Source of the DNA: Stichopus chloronotus
Taxonomy: Eukaryota; Echinodermata; Holothuroidea; Aspidochirotida; Stichopodidae
Direction of reading: 5' to 3'
Length of the DNA: 64,000 nt
NCBI GenBank assembly: GCA_021234535.1
Contig: CM037833.1
Coordinates: 26,707,392 to 26,771,391 of the forward strand
The notes below the pieces were generated by a model that searched no databases, was not told the origin of the DNA, and saw only the letters and a program-made list of their open reading frames with translations. Position 1 is the first letter of the stretch. The number at the start of each line of letters is the position of its first letter. Shown here in pieces: positions 12,780-25,100 of the stretch. Both the position numbers and the translations under genes were made by a program.

Positions 12780-13792
12780 CAGGGAGCTGTTATTTAGATG
12801 TAGAGAGTAAGGACAATTAACTTAATGCTAATACTTTAAAGGCTGTATTGCATCATCATAAGCTATATTTTTACAGTACCTCCCTGAAAGTAAAATTCTC
12901 AACTGGTTCTAAGGTACAGTACTCTTAGATTGACAGCAAATTCGAAAGATGAAGAGCAGCTCGTATTACACAGGGTACACAGGGATCCATTGTTTTCATT
13001 ACACATGTGGAGGAATGTAAGACAGGCTGAGAAAGGGACTAGAGGTAGGTGGTTGGGAGAATTGAAACTGTCTGGGGTGATGCATTACAGCCTTTAAGAT
13101 CCCCCAATTGAGTGATGATAAGCTGTGCAATTAGCTCAAAGGTATTTCTTTCCTTAATTCGACGTTTGCAGTTCAATACAATTTACCTAGCAGCGTCATT
13201 AAAGTCAGCTAATTCTTGAACAAGAAGATCGCTCAGAACAATGCTTTGATATGTACCGTAGGTTTGTACCGACAATCCTGAAAGAGCAGATGGCACGCAA
13301 CTCGAAACGACTGCTTAATTGAAATGAATGATTACCTATAGCCCGTTCCTTTAGAAGTTAGCGCATGCAAATGAGCTACAGAGGCAAAAGTCTATGCTTT
13401 TTACAAATAGCTGAGAAGTTTTCTCAAGTTTCCAGAAATTGCGAGATAACGATTCTTTTTTATGGTTTGATAAACAAACCAAATATTAAATGGTCATACG
13501 AGTCGCCGAGCGTCGAAAGGCCGAAAGAGGCATTTATTTCCGTGACGACTGGCAGTGTTGTAGCAGTAGGGAAAGTCAAAGCATGGAAGTACTACCTCCG
13601 AGGTAGTACTTCCATGGTCAAAGTGAAGTTCAGTTGCCGTGGCAGACGACAGCTGTTATTGTGTTTATCTCCTAATCCGGTGTAAGTCCTTAGAAATTTC
13701 AGTTGCTATACAAAGAACAGATTACGGTGTGACCTTGGCGGCAGTAACCTCACTTCAAAGCGTACTGCCTCCATCTAAATAACAGCTCCCTG
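12780..13792. mobile_element. 1,013-bp inverted-repeat DNA element with 7-bp target duplication
   Basis: The left end reads CAGGGAGCTGTTATTTAGAT and the right end is its exact inverted complement (21-bp arms in all). It is flanked on both sides by GTCAGAC (12773-12779 and 13793-13799), a perfect 7-bp direct repeat that marks a transposition event. The CAGGG tip resembles hAT-type ends, although hAT elements usually make 8-bp duplications, so the superfamily is left open. There is no transposase ORF; the longest open frame inside (13365-13685) is not recognisable. A 35-bp near-perfect palindrome lies inside at 13582-13616. A 32-bp remnant of the same ends is at 14397-14428. Confidence 0.78.
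13582..13616. repeat. 35-bp palindrome (hairpin-forming)
   Basis: Two perfect 17-base arms (CATGGAAGTACTACCTC and its complement) are separated by a single C. It lies inside the 1,013-bp inverted-repeat element and would form a stable hairpin in single-stranded DNA or RNA. Confidence 0.9.
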
Positions 13793-14396
13793 GTCAGACA
13801 TATACAGATTCTGCTTCACGTGAACAAACCATTGTATGATTTAAGTACTAGATATCCTAACTACTATGCAACATGTGCACTCTTTCCATACCATCTATAC
13901 TCAGATACTAATTAATAAAAACTACAAAGAAAGTTGTGATTGTGTCTCATTTTTTTATGAGGCTTTTATGAGGCTATTTTTTTTTTATTTCTTAATCCCT
14001 TTCACATGTAACCCTACCGCATGTGGTGTAAAGAAGATTGTGAAAGGGATCTCGTGGGAGATCGAGTTGGATGGTGTACTTTAATTAAATGGATTTAAGT
14101 GTAACAGCTTGTATTTTGTTCTTTCTGTTTTTTCTTTTTTGTTGAGGGGGGGGGGGGGAGGGCAGTCTATTGACAAGCCCTCTTCGGTTTCTTACAATGC
14201 TTCCTTTCACATGTTCTTTGTTCGTAACCATTTTTTATTGCTGGACTAAATAATCTTGTATTTGTATTGTGAAAAAATAAATAAATGAATGAAATAAACA
14301 CACGATTTGACCTATCAGATGTGATTTCACGAGGAAACCGAACATATAGAGTGCCAACCAAGACTTCCAATATTGCAAACATCTGTATGCTCACAC

Positions 14397-14428
14397 CAGG
14401 GAGCAGTTACTTAAATAACAGCTCCCTG
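14397..14428. mobile_element. 32-bp solo inverted-repeat remnant
   Basis: Reads CAGGGAGCAGTTAC followed by TTAAATAACAGCTCCCTG, that is, two end sequences of the 12780-13792 family joined almost tip to tip. It is flanked by CTCACAC (14390-14396) and TTCACAC (14429-14435), a 7-bp target duplication with one mismatch. It is best read as an internally deleted copy reduced to its two ends. Confidence 0.65.
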
Positions 14429-15018
14429 TTCACACTCATACCTCATTGTTAGGTAGCGGCTACATCCTTCTTCATACTAAAACCTACCGCTTGTTTGCAT
14501 ATAAGACCAAATATGTTTCAACATATACATACATTCCACTTTGTACGTTTAGATTCTTTAAATAGCAGAGGCAAATGTGTAGAATTTACGTTTTATAGAC
14601 AAACCTTCTAGAATATTAGGAGTGAAAGGCATATGCAGACTCTCCGTTGATATTTTTCGTTCAAGTTCACATGTTCAAGTTTCCGATGGTATGCATACCG
14701 TGAGTGCCTGTTTGTGACGGAAGATACTTGAATTTGGTGAGTGCTGACTGCTGAATGAGATAAAGATTAAGAGTGTTTCTTATCCGAATGACAGCGATGC
14801 AATACATGTCAAATGGCTGGAGGTATGAACCTTGTGTTCATGAATGTTTGCCCACTTGCTTAAATTCATGAGGCCACTGTACATTTGGTACCCACAGTAT
14901 GATCACGTCGGGTGATACCACAAATTTTCCGTTGGATACCTTGTGACGTTTTACGAAGACTTAATTCTGGTTTCATATTTTTTATGCACCTTGTGTTCAT
15001 GAATGTTTGCTCAATTGC

Positions 15019-15371
15019 TTAAAGGGAAATAGGGCGTTCGTTTTAGAGAAGACGTCCATATTTTTGAAACCAGTGTTTGTGGATGCAGAATGATAGATTA
15101 TTGAAAACAAGGAACGATAGTAGCCTTCTCTTCAAGAAATAAGCTCCTCACAGAGAGAAATTCAGTTATTTGTTGCTCAACACTAATTTGTTCACCCAAA
15201 CTTTTCAAAATTCAAATGATGCATCTTCCGTTACTCATCACTTGCATAATGTTTTAAGGAGATGAAGCTTTGATAGATGTTTATTGATGAGACTGAATGG
15301 TTTAACAATGATTTCCGCTATTTTCTTTTGTATGTTATGTTGTGTATTCTGAACGCCCTATTTCCCTTTAA
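15019..15371. mobile_element. TTAA-bounded MITE, copy 2
   Basis: A 353-bp element, the same length as copy 1. It begins TTAAAGGGAAATAGGGCGTT and ends AACGCCCTATTTCCCTTTAA, which are exact inverted complements over 20 bases. TTAA is present at both ends. The interior matches the other copies and has no ORF. This is the cleanest copy in the window. Confidence 0.85.
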
Positions 15372-18300
15372 AGTTAGGAGCAAGACCATTGTTTGGTGCT
15401 CACGTAAGCTCCCGTCGAGAGATACCACAAAGTTTCCGTAGCACACTTTGCGACGTTTTGCGACATTATCCTACATTCACCCGTGGGTGTTTGTCTTGTT
15501 CAATAGCCTAAAGTGTTGGGGATTCCCTTTTAGAAAAAAATGGACATTTTGCCACTCTTGTAGAGATCACACGCTCGGAATGTAAAATTCATGCTGGCAA
15601 ATTGCCATTACATTTAAAGCAGGATGTCCATTGGCGGGAAAACTGTGTTATCGTAATACTGTAGTCACCTCCGCCAATAGTCAGAGATTTATTTAAATCA
15701 CTGAACTCATTGTGCAGTAGGGTTGGTAGTCAGGGCAGAGGTAGTAAGTTGTGAGTTCACAAGAAGTATCTATTGCTTCTAGGCACTAAAAGAGACAGTT
15801 ACAAGGTTCAAGGTTTGTAACAAACCAGCTCAAGGTTTGTAACAAATGATTACTCCAGGAAACTTGGACCAATGACTCTCTTTAAGATCTTGGTCTTGGT
15901 TCTCTGACTGATCGCCGTACGTAGGCACTGTAGACGCTCACTTTTTTGGTAGGATATTTACGGGCAAGGGGCGTCACGCCAGGGGCGTAACTTGAATACC
16001 TCTAACAGAGGGAGGACTCTTTTTTCTACATACACTACGCATATTAATTTTTTTTTTTTTTTCAAACATGCACTGCAAGGTTTTAAGTATATATCCATGT
16101 CTCGTCCTTTTTATATCATGTAAAGTTTTATGCACCCTTTGTTCCTGTTGTTTGTGAAACTGTCATACTGTACATTAGATTCAGACTTGAGTCACAAAAT
16201 GAGTGGTGCTATGTTTACTTTCAACCATAAAGGTTTATGGAGATCCCATTTCTTGAAGTCAATACAAATTGTTTTGCAGGTAGTAGATCCAAACTAATAA
16301 TTTCCAAACTTGAAATTTAATTAACCTTTGAGCTGAGTTTCTTCAGCTTTATGCCATCTAAGGTTAAAATATTGCCTTGCATGTATAGCGGATGTTGATG
16401 TGTATAACGATTTCATCATTAAGGCATCTATTAAGCTGTTCAAAGTGATTCACATTTTTGTAGGATTAGTATGCGATTTATGATGTCTGAGCTTGAGGTA
16501 CATCGTATTGTAGATGTATATATCACTTTAAACACATTTCCAAACATGCGACGTTTTGCGACTTAGCTGTGGCTTTCTGCAATACTGTGTGCCGTATCAT
16601 GCAATCCGATATGAAATCAGCGTACGAGTGACTGCAGGATATAGCCTGATATATACTTAACGATTGCTTATGACTGGCAAGAGTTTGCATTTTGTGCTGA
16701 TAAATTACTTGTATTTTATGTGTATGTTAAAAATATTTGATAGTTGTACGTATGACTAGATACGAGCACCATGTTTGAAAGCAACAATTAATTACGATGC
16801 ACACAGTAACAGAGCGAAGAAGCAAATACATAATGAGATCTATAGCGTTCACAACAATTCTACAGGAAAGTTAAAAATACATGCATTTGCATATAGTCAC
16901 TTTATAAGAAGAAAAGGCACGCGAAGTGAATATCATCGCACACTAGATCAGTAGACAATAATATGCATTCATGTTAAAAGATTTAAAATGTTTGGTGCAC
17001 TGGCTAAGTTCCTGTTATTGCAGTTCATTACCCCCTTTTTCATTCTAATTTCTGAAAAAAAAGCACAATCCTTTTTACAAATGAACAAAGTATAGCCGAA
17101 TAGACGTTCATGTCAGTCGCAGTTTGTGTTTCATACAAAATGTACCCTAAAAGAATCCAGGTCATTACAAACAGTCATTAAATGAGTAGAAAGACAGATG
17201 ATATGTGGACGTATATAAAGATAGAAAGATAACCTAGACCTGACATATAAATAGACAGACAGGGAGACAGAAAAACCCATAGATATAGTAGATATATAGA
17301 AAGACAGAAAGACAGACAGATAGACAGATAGACAGATAGGCAGATAGGCAGATAGTCAGATAGACAGATAGACAGATAGACAAATAGATAGATAGACAAA
17401 CGGACAGATAGACAGAATATAGATAAACTGGTAGATAAGTGAATAGGTATACAGATAGACAGCCAGACAGTGAGAAAGAGAGGCAGAGAGATAGACAGAG
17501 AGAGAGAGAGAAAAAGTGCATTCATGAAATCATATTTTATATATTAGTGGTAGAAAGATATTGCAATATTCACGACAATCGTTTCTGTGTCAAGTTTAAA
17601 TCCTTAAACAGCATCTACATCAGTTCTGTACATACAATATGTTTTAATCATATCAATCGACTGTCAGTCACTATGCTGTATGTTACAATTACTATGCATG
17701 ATAATGTTTAATAATAACATTAGATACCTACATTAATGAATGCAAGGTGCACATCACCGATTTCCGTATTCTAATGTCCAATGTAGTCATGAATCGATCA
17801 CCGCGAAGTTTCTTCGTTCTGTATGCTACATTCCTTACACCACACAGTCAGCGCCGGTAGATAATTATATGAAATTTCATGTACTGTGCTCGAGCTCATG
17901 AATAACATTTTTACGTTGTTGCCAGTTCTACAGAAGCTTAAAAGTGCCATCAAGATAAATATATCTTTACCCCATAAGTTGACAATTCTCACCAAAATGT
18001 CTATATAACGAGATAATATCTCATCAAAAATCAGAAAAATGATCACTTGTTCAGTTGTGTTATCTAAACAACTCAACAATTTTCTGCAAAATGTTAACTT
18101 GTTTACTTGCTTCTTATAACAACTTGTATCATCCTGTCAATGGAAGTCTCCTACGACACATTTTGTTTGAACTATGGTTTATTTATTCCTATGGTTTGAA
18201 CAGACACACCTAGTCACCATGCCAACGGTGTTGGCTCACGTCACAAAGTGACGAGTCTCTAATTGGTTCCCAAATGACCGCACCCGATCATCCATTTCGT

Positions 18301-18684
18301 TATTCTTGGGGATGGCATTGTTCGCTAATAATCGAAGAACGTATAAAACTTGTGTACATACCTTGCAGGAAGTACATATGTAGAAATTGCTTCCAGGGAA
18401 ATATAAAATTCACACCAAAATAAAATAAAAATAAATTTGAAGTTCGTTTTACATTGAAAATCATTTTTTAAAACAATATATGCAAAATTATGCACTGAAG
18501 TGTGACTGAAGAGTGGATTGAGAACAGAATTATTGAATATAATGCACCGAATTAAAGATAGCAATGTTACAGGTAGGAAAGTACAAATAACGCGTAAGTT
18601 TAACTATCCAGTAAAATAATGAATTCGGTAATTCTGGACTGTATGACGTATCTATGCATACGTAAGTACTGATACGTACCACAC
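15372..18684. other. Intergenic, including GATA/GACA microsatellite at 17188-17515
   Basis: No supported gene. The stretch 17188-17515 is an imperfect tetranucleotide tract of GATA and GACA units (agacagatagacagatag and variants). The open frames across it, rich in serine and leucine, are products of the repeat and not genes. Confidence 0.75.
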
Positions 18685-18959
18685 AGAGTGATGACCGGAT
18701 TGAATCTAACAGGCAAAACGAGCAGGCAAAATAGAGCTTGTAACTGCTCTATAACAAGGTCACGTGATCGCGAGGAGAGAGAGCGTGGGCGTCTCAATGC
18801 AAGCTTCAGGAGCCTGAAAAAGAGCATTATTGTGGTTATCATTACGTATACTTGGCGCTATCGTAATTGTACCGTTTTAAATGCAAAATTCGGGTGCATG
18901 ATGAGGAATACAGAACAAATTGAATAAAATTTGATGGAAGGATTCCAATAAAAAGTTAA

Positions 18960-21650
18960 ATGGAAGACCAAAAATGTAGTGTACGTACTACCATACATGG
19001 AAACAGTTCATTATACCTTACGATCTCCATTAAATTAAACCAACGGAAAATGTTGTGCCAACTATTCTTGGGTACCCTGATGAAGATTATAGTGTTAGGA
19101 ACACATTAATATAAAGAATAAATCCAAAACATTAAACTAAAAAACATTAAACGTCCCACCCGCCCTCATGGAATGTAAAGATGAAAAAGTGTAGTACTAA
19201 CTTGGAAAGCTTATCCATCAAGGGAAACGTTTGTGCCAACTACTCTTTGGTACAGTGAGGGAGAGTAGACTGTTAGAAACACATATCAAGAATTAATCCT
19301 TACCATTAAATAAAATATCCAAAATGCAGAGTTTCAAAGCCCGCCCCCCCCCCCCCCCCCTTACGAAATGAAGAAGCGAAAAGTATACGTACTACGTATG
19401 GGGAAAAAGGTTATCACACCCTATACTTTCTCCATCCAATTAAATCAAATGAAACCATTAAATAAAAAGGGCAAAGTTAGCAGGCAAAGTTTTTAATGCC
19501 CATCTCACGAAATAAAAAAGACAAAATGTTAAAGGTGCATGTTCCACTGTATATTGGAGAAATTTATTACATCCTATATTCTCCATCAAATTAAACTAAC
19601 GGAACATTTTGTGCCAAATATTCTTGGGTACCACAAGAAGGATTAAATTGTCAGAAACACATTGATATCAAGAATTAATCCAAATCATTAATACCCAGCA
19701 GACAATACTAGTCTAAAGCGCGCCCTCAAGAGTGAAAAAAAGTATACATACTACCGTATATGGAAACAGTTCATCACACCTCATTTTCTCGGTCAAATTA
19801 AACTAACGGAAAATTTTGCGCCAACTATTAGTGGGTACCTAGAGGAAGATAAGACTATGACAAATACATTGATATAAAAATTTAATCCAAACCGTCAAAT
19901 GAAATAGCCAGCAGGCAATGTTTCCTAAAACGTCCCCTCAAGAAATTACACATTGCCATAAGTGTACATACTACTGTATATGAGAGCAGTTCATCACAAC
20001 CTACATTCTCAATCAAATAGAAGAAACGGAAAATTTTGTGCCAACTATTCTTTGGTACCTAGAGGAAGACTAAACTATCAGGAATACACTGATATCAAGA
20101 ATTAATCCAAACCATCAAACTAAATACACAGCAGACAATGTTTTCTAAAACGCCCCCTCACGAAATGAAGAAATGTGGAAAAGTATACGCACTACTGTAC
20201 AGATATGGAACAATTTATCACACCCTACATTATCCATTGAATTAAATCAAGGGGAAATTTTGTGCAAACTACTCTTTACTACAGTGAGAAAGACTAGAAT
20301 GTCAGAAACACATCGATATCAAGAATTAGTCCAAACCATCAAATTCAATACCCAGCAGATAAAGGTTTCTAAAACGCCCTCTCAAGAAATTACACATTGC
20401 CATATGTGTACATACTACCGTATATGGGAGCAGTTCAACTCCCCCATCAGGAATTGAAAAATTGCCATGTACATATCATCGTATATGAGAGCAGTTCATC
20501 ACACCCTGCATTCTCAATTAAATAAGGGCAACGAAAAATTTTGTGCCAACTATTCCTTGGTACCTAGAGGAAGATTAAACTATAAGGAATACACTGATAT
20601 CAAGAATTAATCCATACCATCAATTCAAATGCCCAGCAGGCAATGTTTTCTAAAACGCCCGTCTCGAAATGACGAAATGTGGAAAAGTATATGTACTACT
20701 GTACAGCTCTGGACCAATTTATCATACCGTACATTATCCATCAAATTTAAATAACGGAAAGTTAGTGTAAACTACTACTCTTTGGTACAGTGAGAAAGAC
20801 TAAACAGTCAGTAATACACTGATATCAAGAATTAATCCAAACCATCAAATTCAATACCCAGCAGGCAATGTTTTCTAAAACTCCCCCCTCAGAAATTGAA
20901 AAATTGCCATGTACATACCACCGTATAAGGGAGCAGTTCATCACACCCTGCATTCTCAATTAAATAAGGGCAACGGAAAATTTTGTGCAAACTATTCTTT
21001 GCTACCTAGAGGAAGATTAAACTATCAGGAATACACTGATATCAAGAATTAATCCAAACCATCAAATTAAATACCCAGCAGGCAATGTTTTCTAAAACGC
21101 CCCCTCACGAAATGAAGAAATGTGGAAAAGTATACGTACTACTGTATAGCTATATTGAACAATTTATCACACCCTACATTATCCATTAAATTAAGACAGG
21201 GGGAAATTTTTGTGTAAACTATTCTTTGGTACAGTGAAAAAGACTAGACAGTCAGTAATACACTGATATCAAGAATTAATCCAAACCATCAAATTCAATA
21301 CCCAGCAGGCAATGTTTTCTAAACCCCCTCCCCTCACAAAATGAAGAAATGTGGAAAAGTATACGTATAGTAATGTACAGCTATGTAAACAATTTATCAC
21401 ACCCTACATTATCCATTGAATTAAATCAAGGGAAAAGTTTGTGCCAACTACTCTTTGGTACAGGGAGAAAGACCAGACTGTCAGAAACACATTGATATAA
21501 AAAATTAATCCAAACCGGCAAATTAAATACCCAGCAGGTACAGTGAGAAAGACTAGACAGTCAGTAATACATTGATATCATGAATTAATCGAAACCATCA
21601 AATTAAATATCCAGCAGGCAAAATTTTGTAAAACGCCCCTTAAAGGAAAA
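18960..21650 (-). repeat. Left arm: ~13 tandem units of ~215 bp
   Basis: Each unit recalls, in plus-strand reading, 'cagcaggcaatgttttctaaaacgcccc', 'acgaaatgaagaaatgtgg', 'gtatacgtactactgta', 'cacaccctacattatcc', 'aattttgtgccaactattc' and 'tatcaagaattaatccaa' (each cut short here). These are the reverse complement of the right-arm units. Units begin at about 19480, 19690, 19910, 20125, 20350, 20635, 20860, 21075 and 21300. The C run at 19338-19360 falls at the position where several right-arm units carry G runs. Confidence 0.85.
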
Positions 21651-22190
21651 TAAAATGAAAATTGCGATGATTTCAACATCCATTGAACCTCTCATGGAAG
21701 GTGAGTCCTAATCAATGAACACCTAAAAGAAAAGAAAAACGTCTTCCTTAATATTTTGCTTTTTATTCTTTGCGGTACAGCGTTTCACCTTTGATCGATG
21801 TTATAAGAAGTCTTCAAAACAAAGATGATAAGTTCCTACAGTATGTAAAATAAGTAAGTAAAATAAGGATCTATGGAGGAGCTAGTTGGTACTAGTATCC
21901 CTTAACAAAAACATTGGATACATCGTTTTCAAAAATGATCAAAATATATTTAAAGCATTTATTCTGCAAAGACGCTTACGGAAATGTGTCTAAGAGGTAT
22001 TAAACGTTACCATTTACGTATATTTTAAAAATCAATGTGTTCTGCAGACGTTAAAATCGTTCTCCCGATACTCAAGAATAGTTGGTACAATTGTTTCGGT
22101 TAAATTCGATGAAGAATGTAGAATGTCATAAGTTGTATGACATTGTACAACTCCTACATCTCCTATACACGGTAGTACATACATATAAAT
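21651..22190. other. Central spacer of the foldback element
   Basis: About 540 bp between the two opposed arms, without the unit consensus and without an ORF of note. This is where an autonomous relative would be expected to carry its transposase; here only AT-rich sequence remains. Confidence 0.5.
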
Positions 22191-25100
22191 CACTTATGTT
22201 TTTGTCATTTCGTGAGGGGAGCCTTAAGGAACCTTTGCCTGCTAGGTATTTAACTTGACGTTTGGATCAAGTTTAGAATTCAATGTGTTTCTGGTAGTCT
22301 AACCTTCCTCGTTACACCCAATAATAGTTAGCACAAAATTTCTTGGGTGGTTTAATTCTGAGAAGTGTCATAAACTGCTGCTACTTTCAAATCAATGTGA
22401 TTTTGACAGTCTAATCTTAGTAAGGGTACCCAATAATATTTGCAACAGAATTTAATTTGATGGAAAATCTACTTCCATATACGGTAGTATTGAGGTACTA
22501 TAAACATATCGCAGTTTTTCATCTGATGAGGAGGGTACTTTAGAAAACTTTGCCTGCTGATTTGATTTGATGATTTGGATTAATTTTTGCAATCAATGTG
22601 CTTTGGTTAGGCTTCTCATCCTCATGATAACCGCAAATAAGTTGGCTCAAAAATTTGACGTTGGCCAAATTTGATGGAGAAAGTATTGAGTAATTATAGA
22701 TGATCCACACACAGTACGTACACTTGTTGTTATTTTTCATTTCGTAAGAGGGGCACTGCGGAAATCATTGGAAGTTGGGTATTTAAGTTGATTGTTAAGA
22801 ATAACTTTTGAAATCAATGCTTCTGGTAGTCATATCTTGGTCGTGATACCAAATAATAGTTACCCTATTTTTTTCACAAGTTTAATTCGATGGCGAACGT
22901 AGGATGCAATAAGCTGCTCCATGGTATTACGTACACTTATTTGTTTCTCAGTTGAGAGAGTATAGGGGTGGACGGCTTAAAAGTGGTGGTTTTTAATTTG
23001 GTGGGGTCCATTAAGCTTTAATGGCAATGTATTTGTGACCGTTTAATCTTCCTCAAGATACCCAAAAATGGTTGGCGCAAAATTTTCCCTAAATTCATTT
23101 TGATGGAGAAATTAGGGCGCATTAAACTAATCCAATATACACCACCGCATAGTACGTATACTCTTACCATTTTTTTTCATTTCGAAGGGGGAGGGGGGGG
23201 GGGGAGAATATTTCTCTTTCTCTCCTTAATATTTAATTTGATGGTGTGGATTAAGCTCTTATATCAATTTTTTCTGACTGTGTAATCTTCCTCAAGCTAT
23301 CCAAGAACAGTTGGCACAAAATTTTTCGTTGGTTCAATTTGATGGAGAAATTAAGGCGTAGTAAACTGCTTTCATATTCCGTCCTACGTACGCGTTTCAC
23401 AAATTTTCGTTTTGATGCAGAGCTTTGCAAAACTTTGCATGATAGGTATTCATCAGATTGAATGGTTTGTACTAATTTCATACATCAATGTAAATAATCT
23501 AATTGCAGATACCCATGAACAGTTGACACAAAATTTTCCGTTGGTTTTATTTCATAAAGAATGTAGTCTATAGTGAAGAAATCCTATGTGCGGTAGTACA
23601 TACACTTACACTGGCAATTTAAGTTCAGTCATTTCTTGATGGGGCGATTTAGAAAACTATACCTCCTAAGTATTAATTTAATGTTTTGAATCAACTGTTT
23701 GTATCAATTTTTCTGGCAGTATAATCTTCTTTAATATACCCAAGAACAGTTGGCACAAAATTTACCGTTCGTTTTATTTAATGGAGAATGTAGTCTGTAA
23801 TATTATTTAATGAGGGCACTTCAGAAAATGTGGCCTGCAGAACACTTAATTGGATGGTTTCGATTAATTTGTCATATCAATGTGTTACTGACTGTCTCAT
23901 CTTTATCAGAGTACCCAAGAACAGTTGGCACAAAATTTTCTGTTAATTCTACTTCATGGAGAGTCTAGTCTGTAAAAAGTTTTCACATATACGGAAGTAC
24001 ATACACGTTTCCAAATTTTTCATGTCTCGATGTGAGCGCTTTAATAAACTTTGTCTGTTGGGTATTTAATTTGATGATTTGGATACAGGTTTTATATCAA
24101 TTTGTTTCTGACAGTTTATTCTTCCTAACGATACCCTAAAATAGTTGGCACAAAATATTTGTTGGTTTAAATTGGTGGCGAATGTAGAGTGCAAAAAGTG
24201 CTTCCGCATTACATACACTTTTTGCAAGTCTTCATTTCGTAATGAGATCTCGTTTTCACAATATTTGCCTGCTGGGTTTTCAGTTGATGGCAGGGATTAA
24301 CATTTTATAAAAAATTTTTGTTTCTGACAGTGTAATCTTTCTCAGGGTACCCAACAGTTAGCCCAAATTATCCGTATTTGATGGAGAAATAAGGAGTACT
24401 TAACTGTTTACATATAGTAGTACGTACGCGTTTCGCAATTTTCATTTTATTTTCCTTCATGGGGCGTTTTACAAAATTTTGCCTGCTGCAATTGGATATT
24501 TAATTTGATGGTTTGGATAATTTGTTACATCAATTTGTTTCTGACAGTCTAATCTTCTTCAAGATACCCAAGAACAGTTGGCACAAAATGTAGTGTGTAA
24601 TTAAAGTGCTTCCGTATGCGGTAGCACGTACACGTCGTGGAATTTTTCATTTTTGATGGGTGCGTTTTACAAACCTTTGTCTTATATAATTTGATGGATT
24701 GGATTAACTTTTATAACAATCTGTCTCCGACAATCTAACCTATTTAGGATACCAAAGACCAGTTGGCACAAACTTTTCCGTTGGTTATATCTATTGAAGA
24801 ATGTAGGACGTACCAAATAGACACTATCGTAGTACGTACACTGTTGTCAATTTTCATTTCGAAGGTTGAGGATGGGGGGGGGGGGAAGGGGGGCTTCGCT
24901 AATTTTGCCAACTGAATAGTTAATTTGTTGACTTGGATTAATCGTTTATATAAACTTGATCCTGACAGTCCAATCTACCTCAGGGTACCCAAGAATAGTT
25001 GGCACAATTTTTTGTTGGTTCAGCCTGGTCGAGAGAGCGTGTAATAAAGTGCTTTCGTATACATGCGGAAAATTACAAACACGTTTCGCAACTTTTCATG

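Noticed and set aside
13365..13685. 106-codon frame inside the 1,013-bp element
   Set aside because: It runs through the 35-bp palindrome and resembles no transposase.
17178..17525. Leucine/serine-rich minus-strand frames of 95-115 codons
   Set aside because: They are translations of the GATA/GACA microsatellite in several frames.
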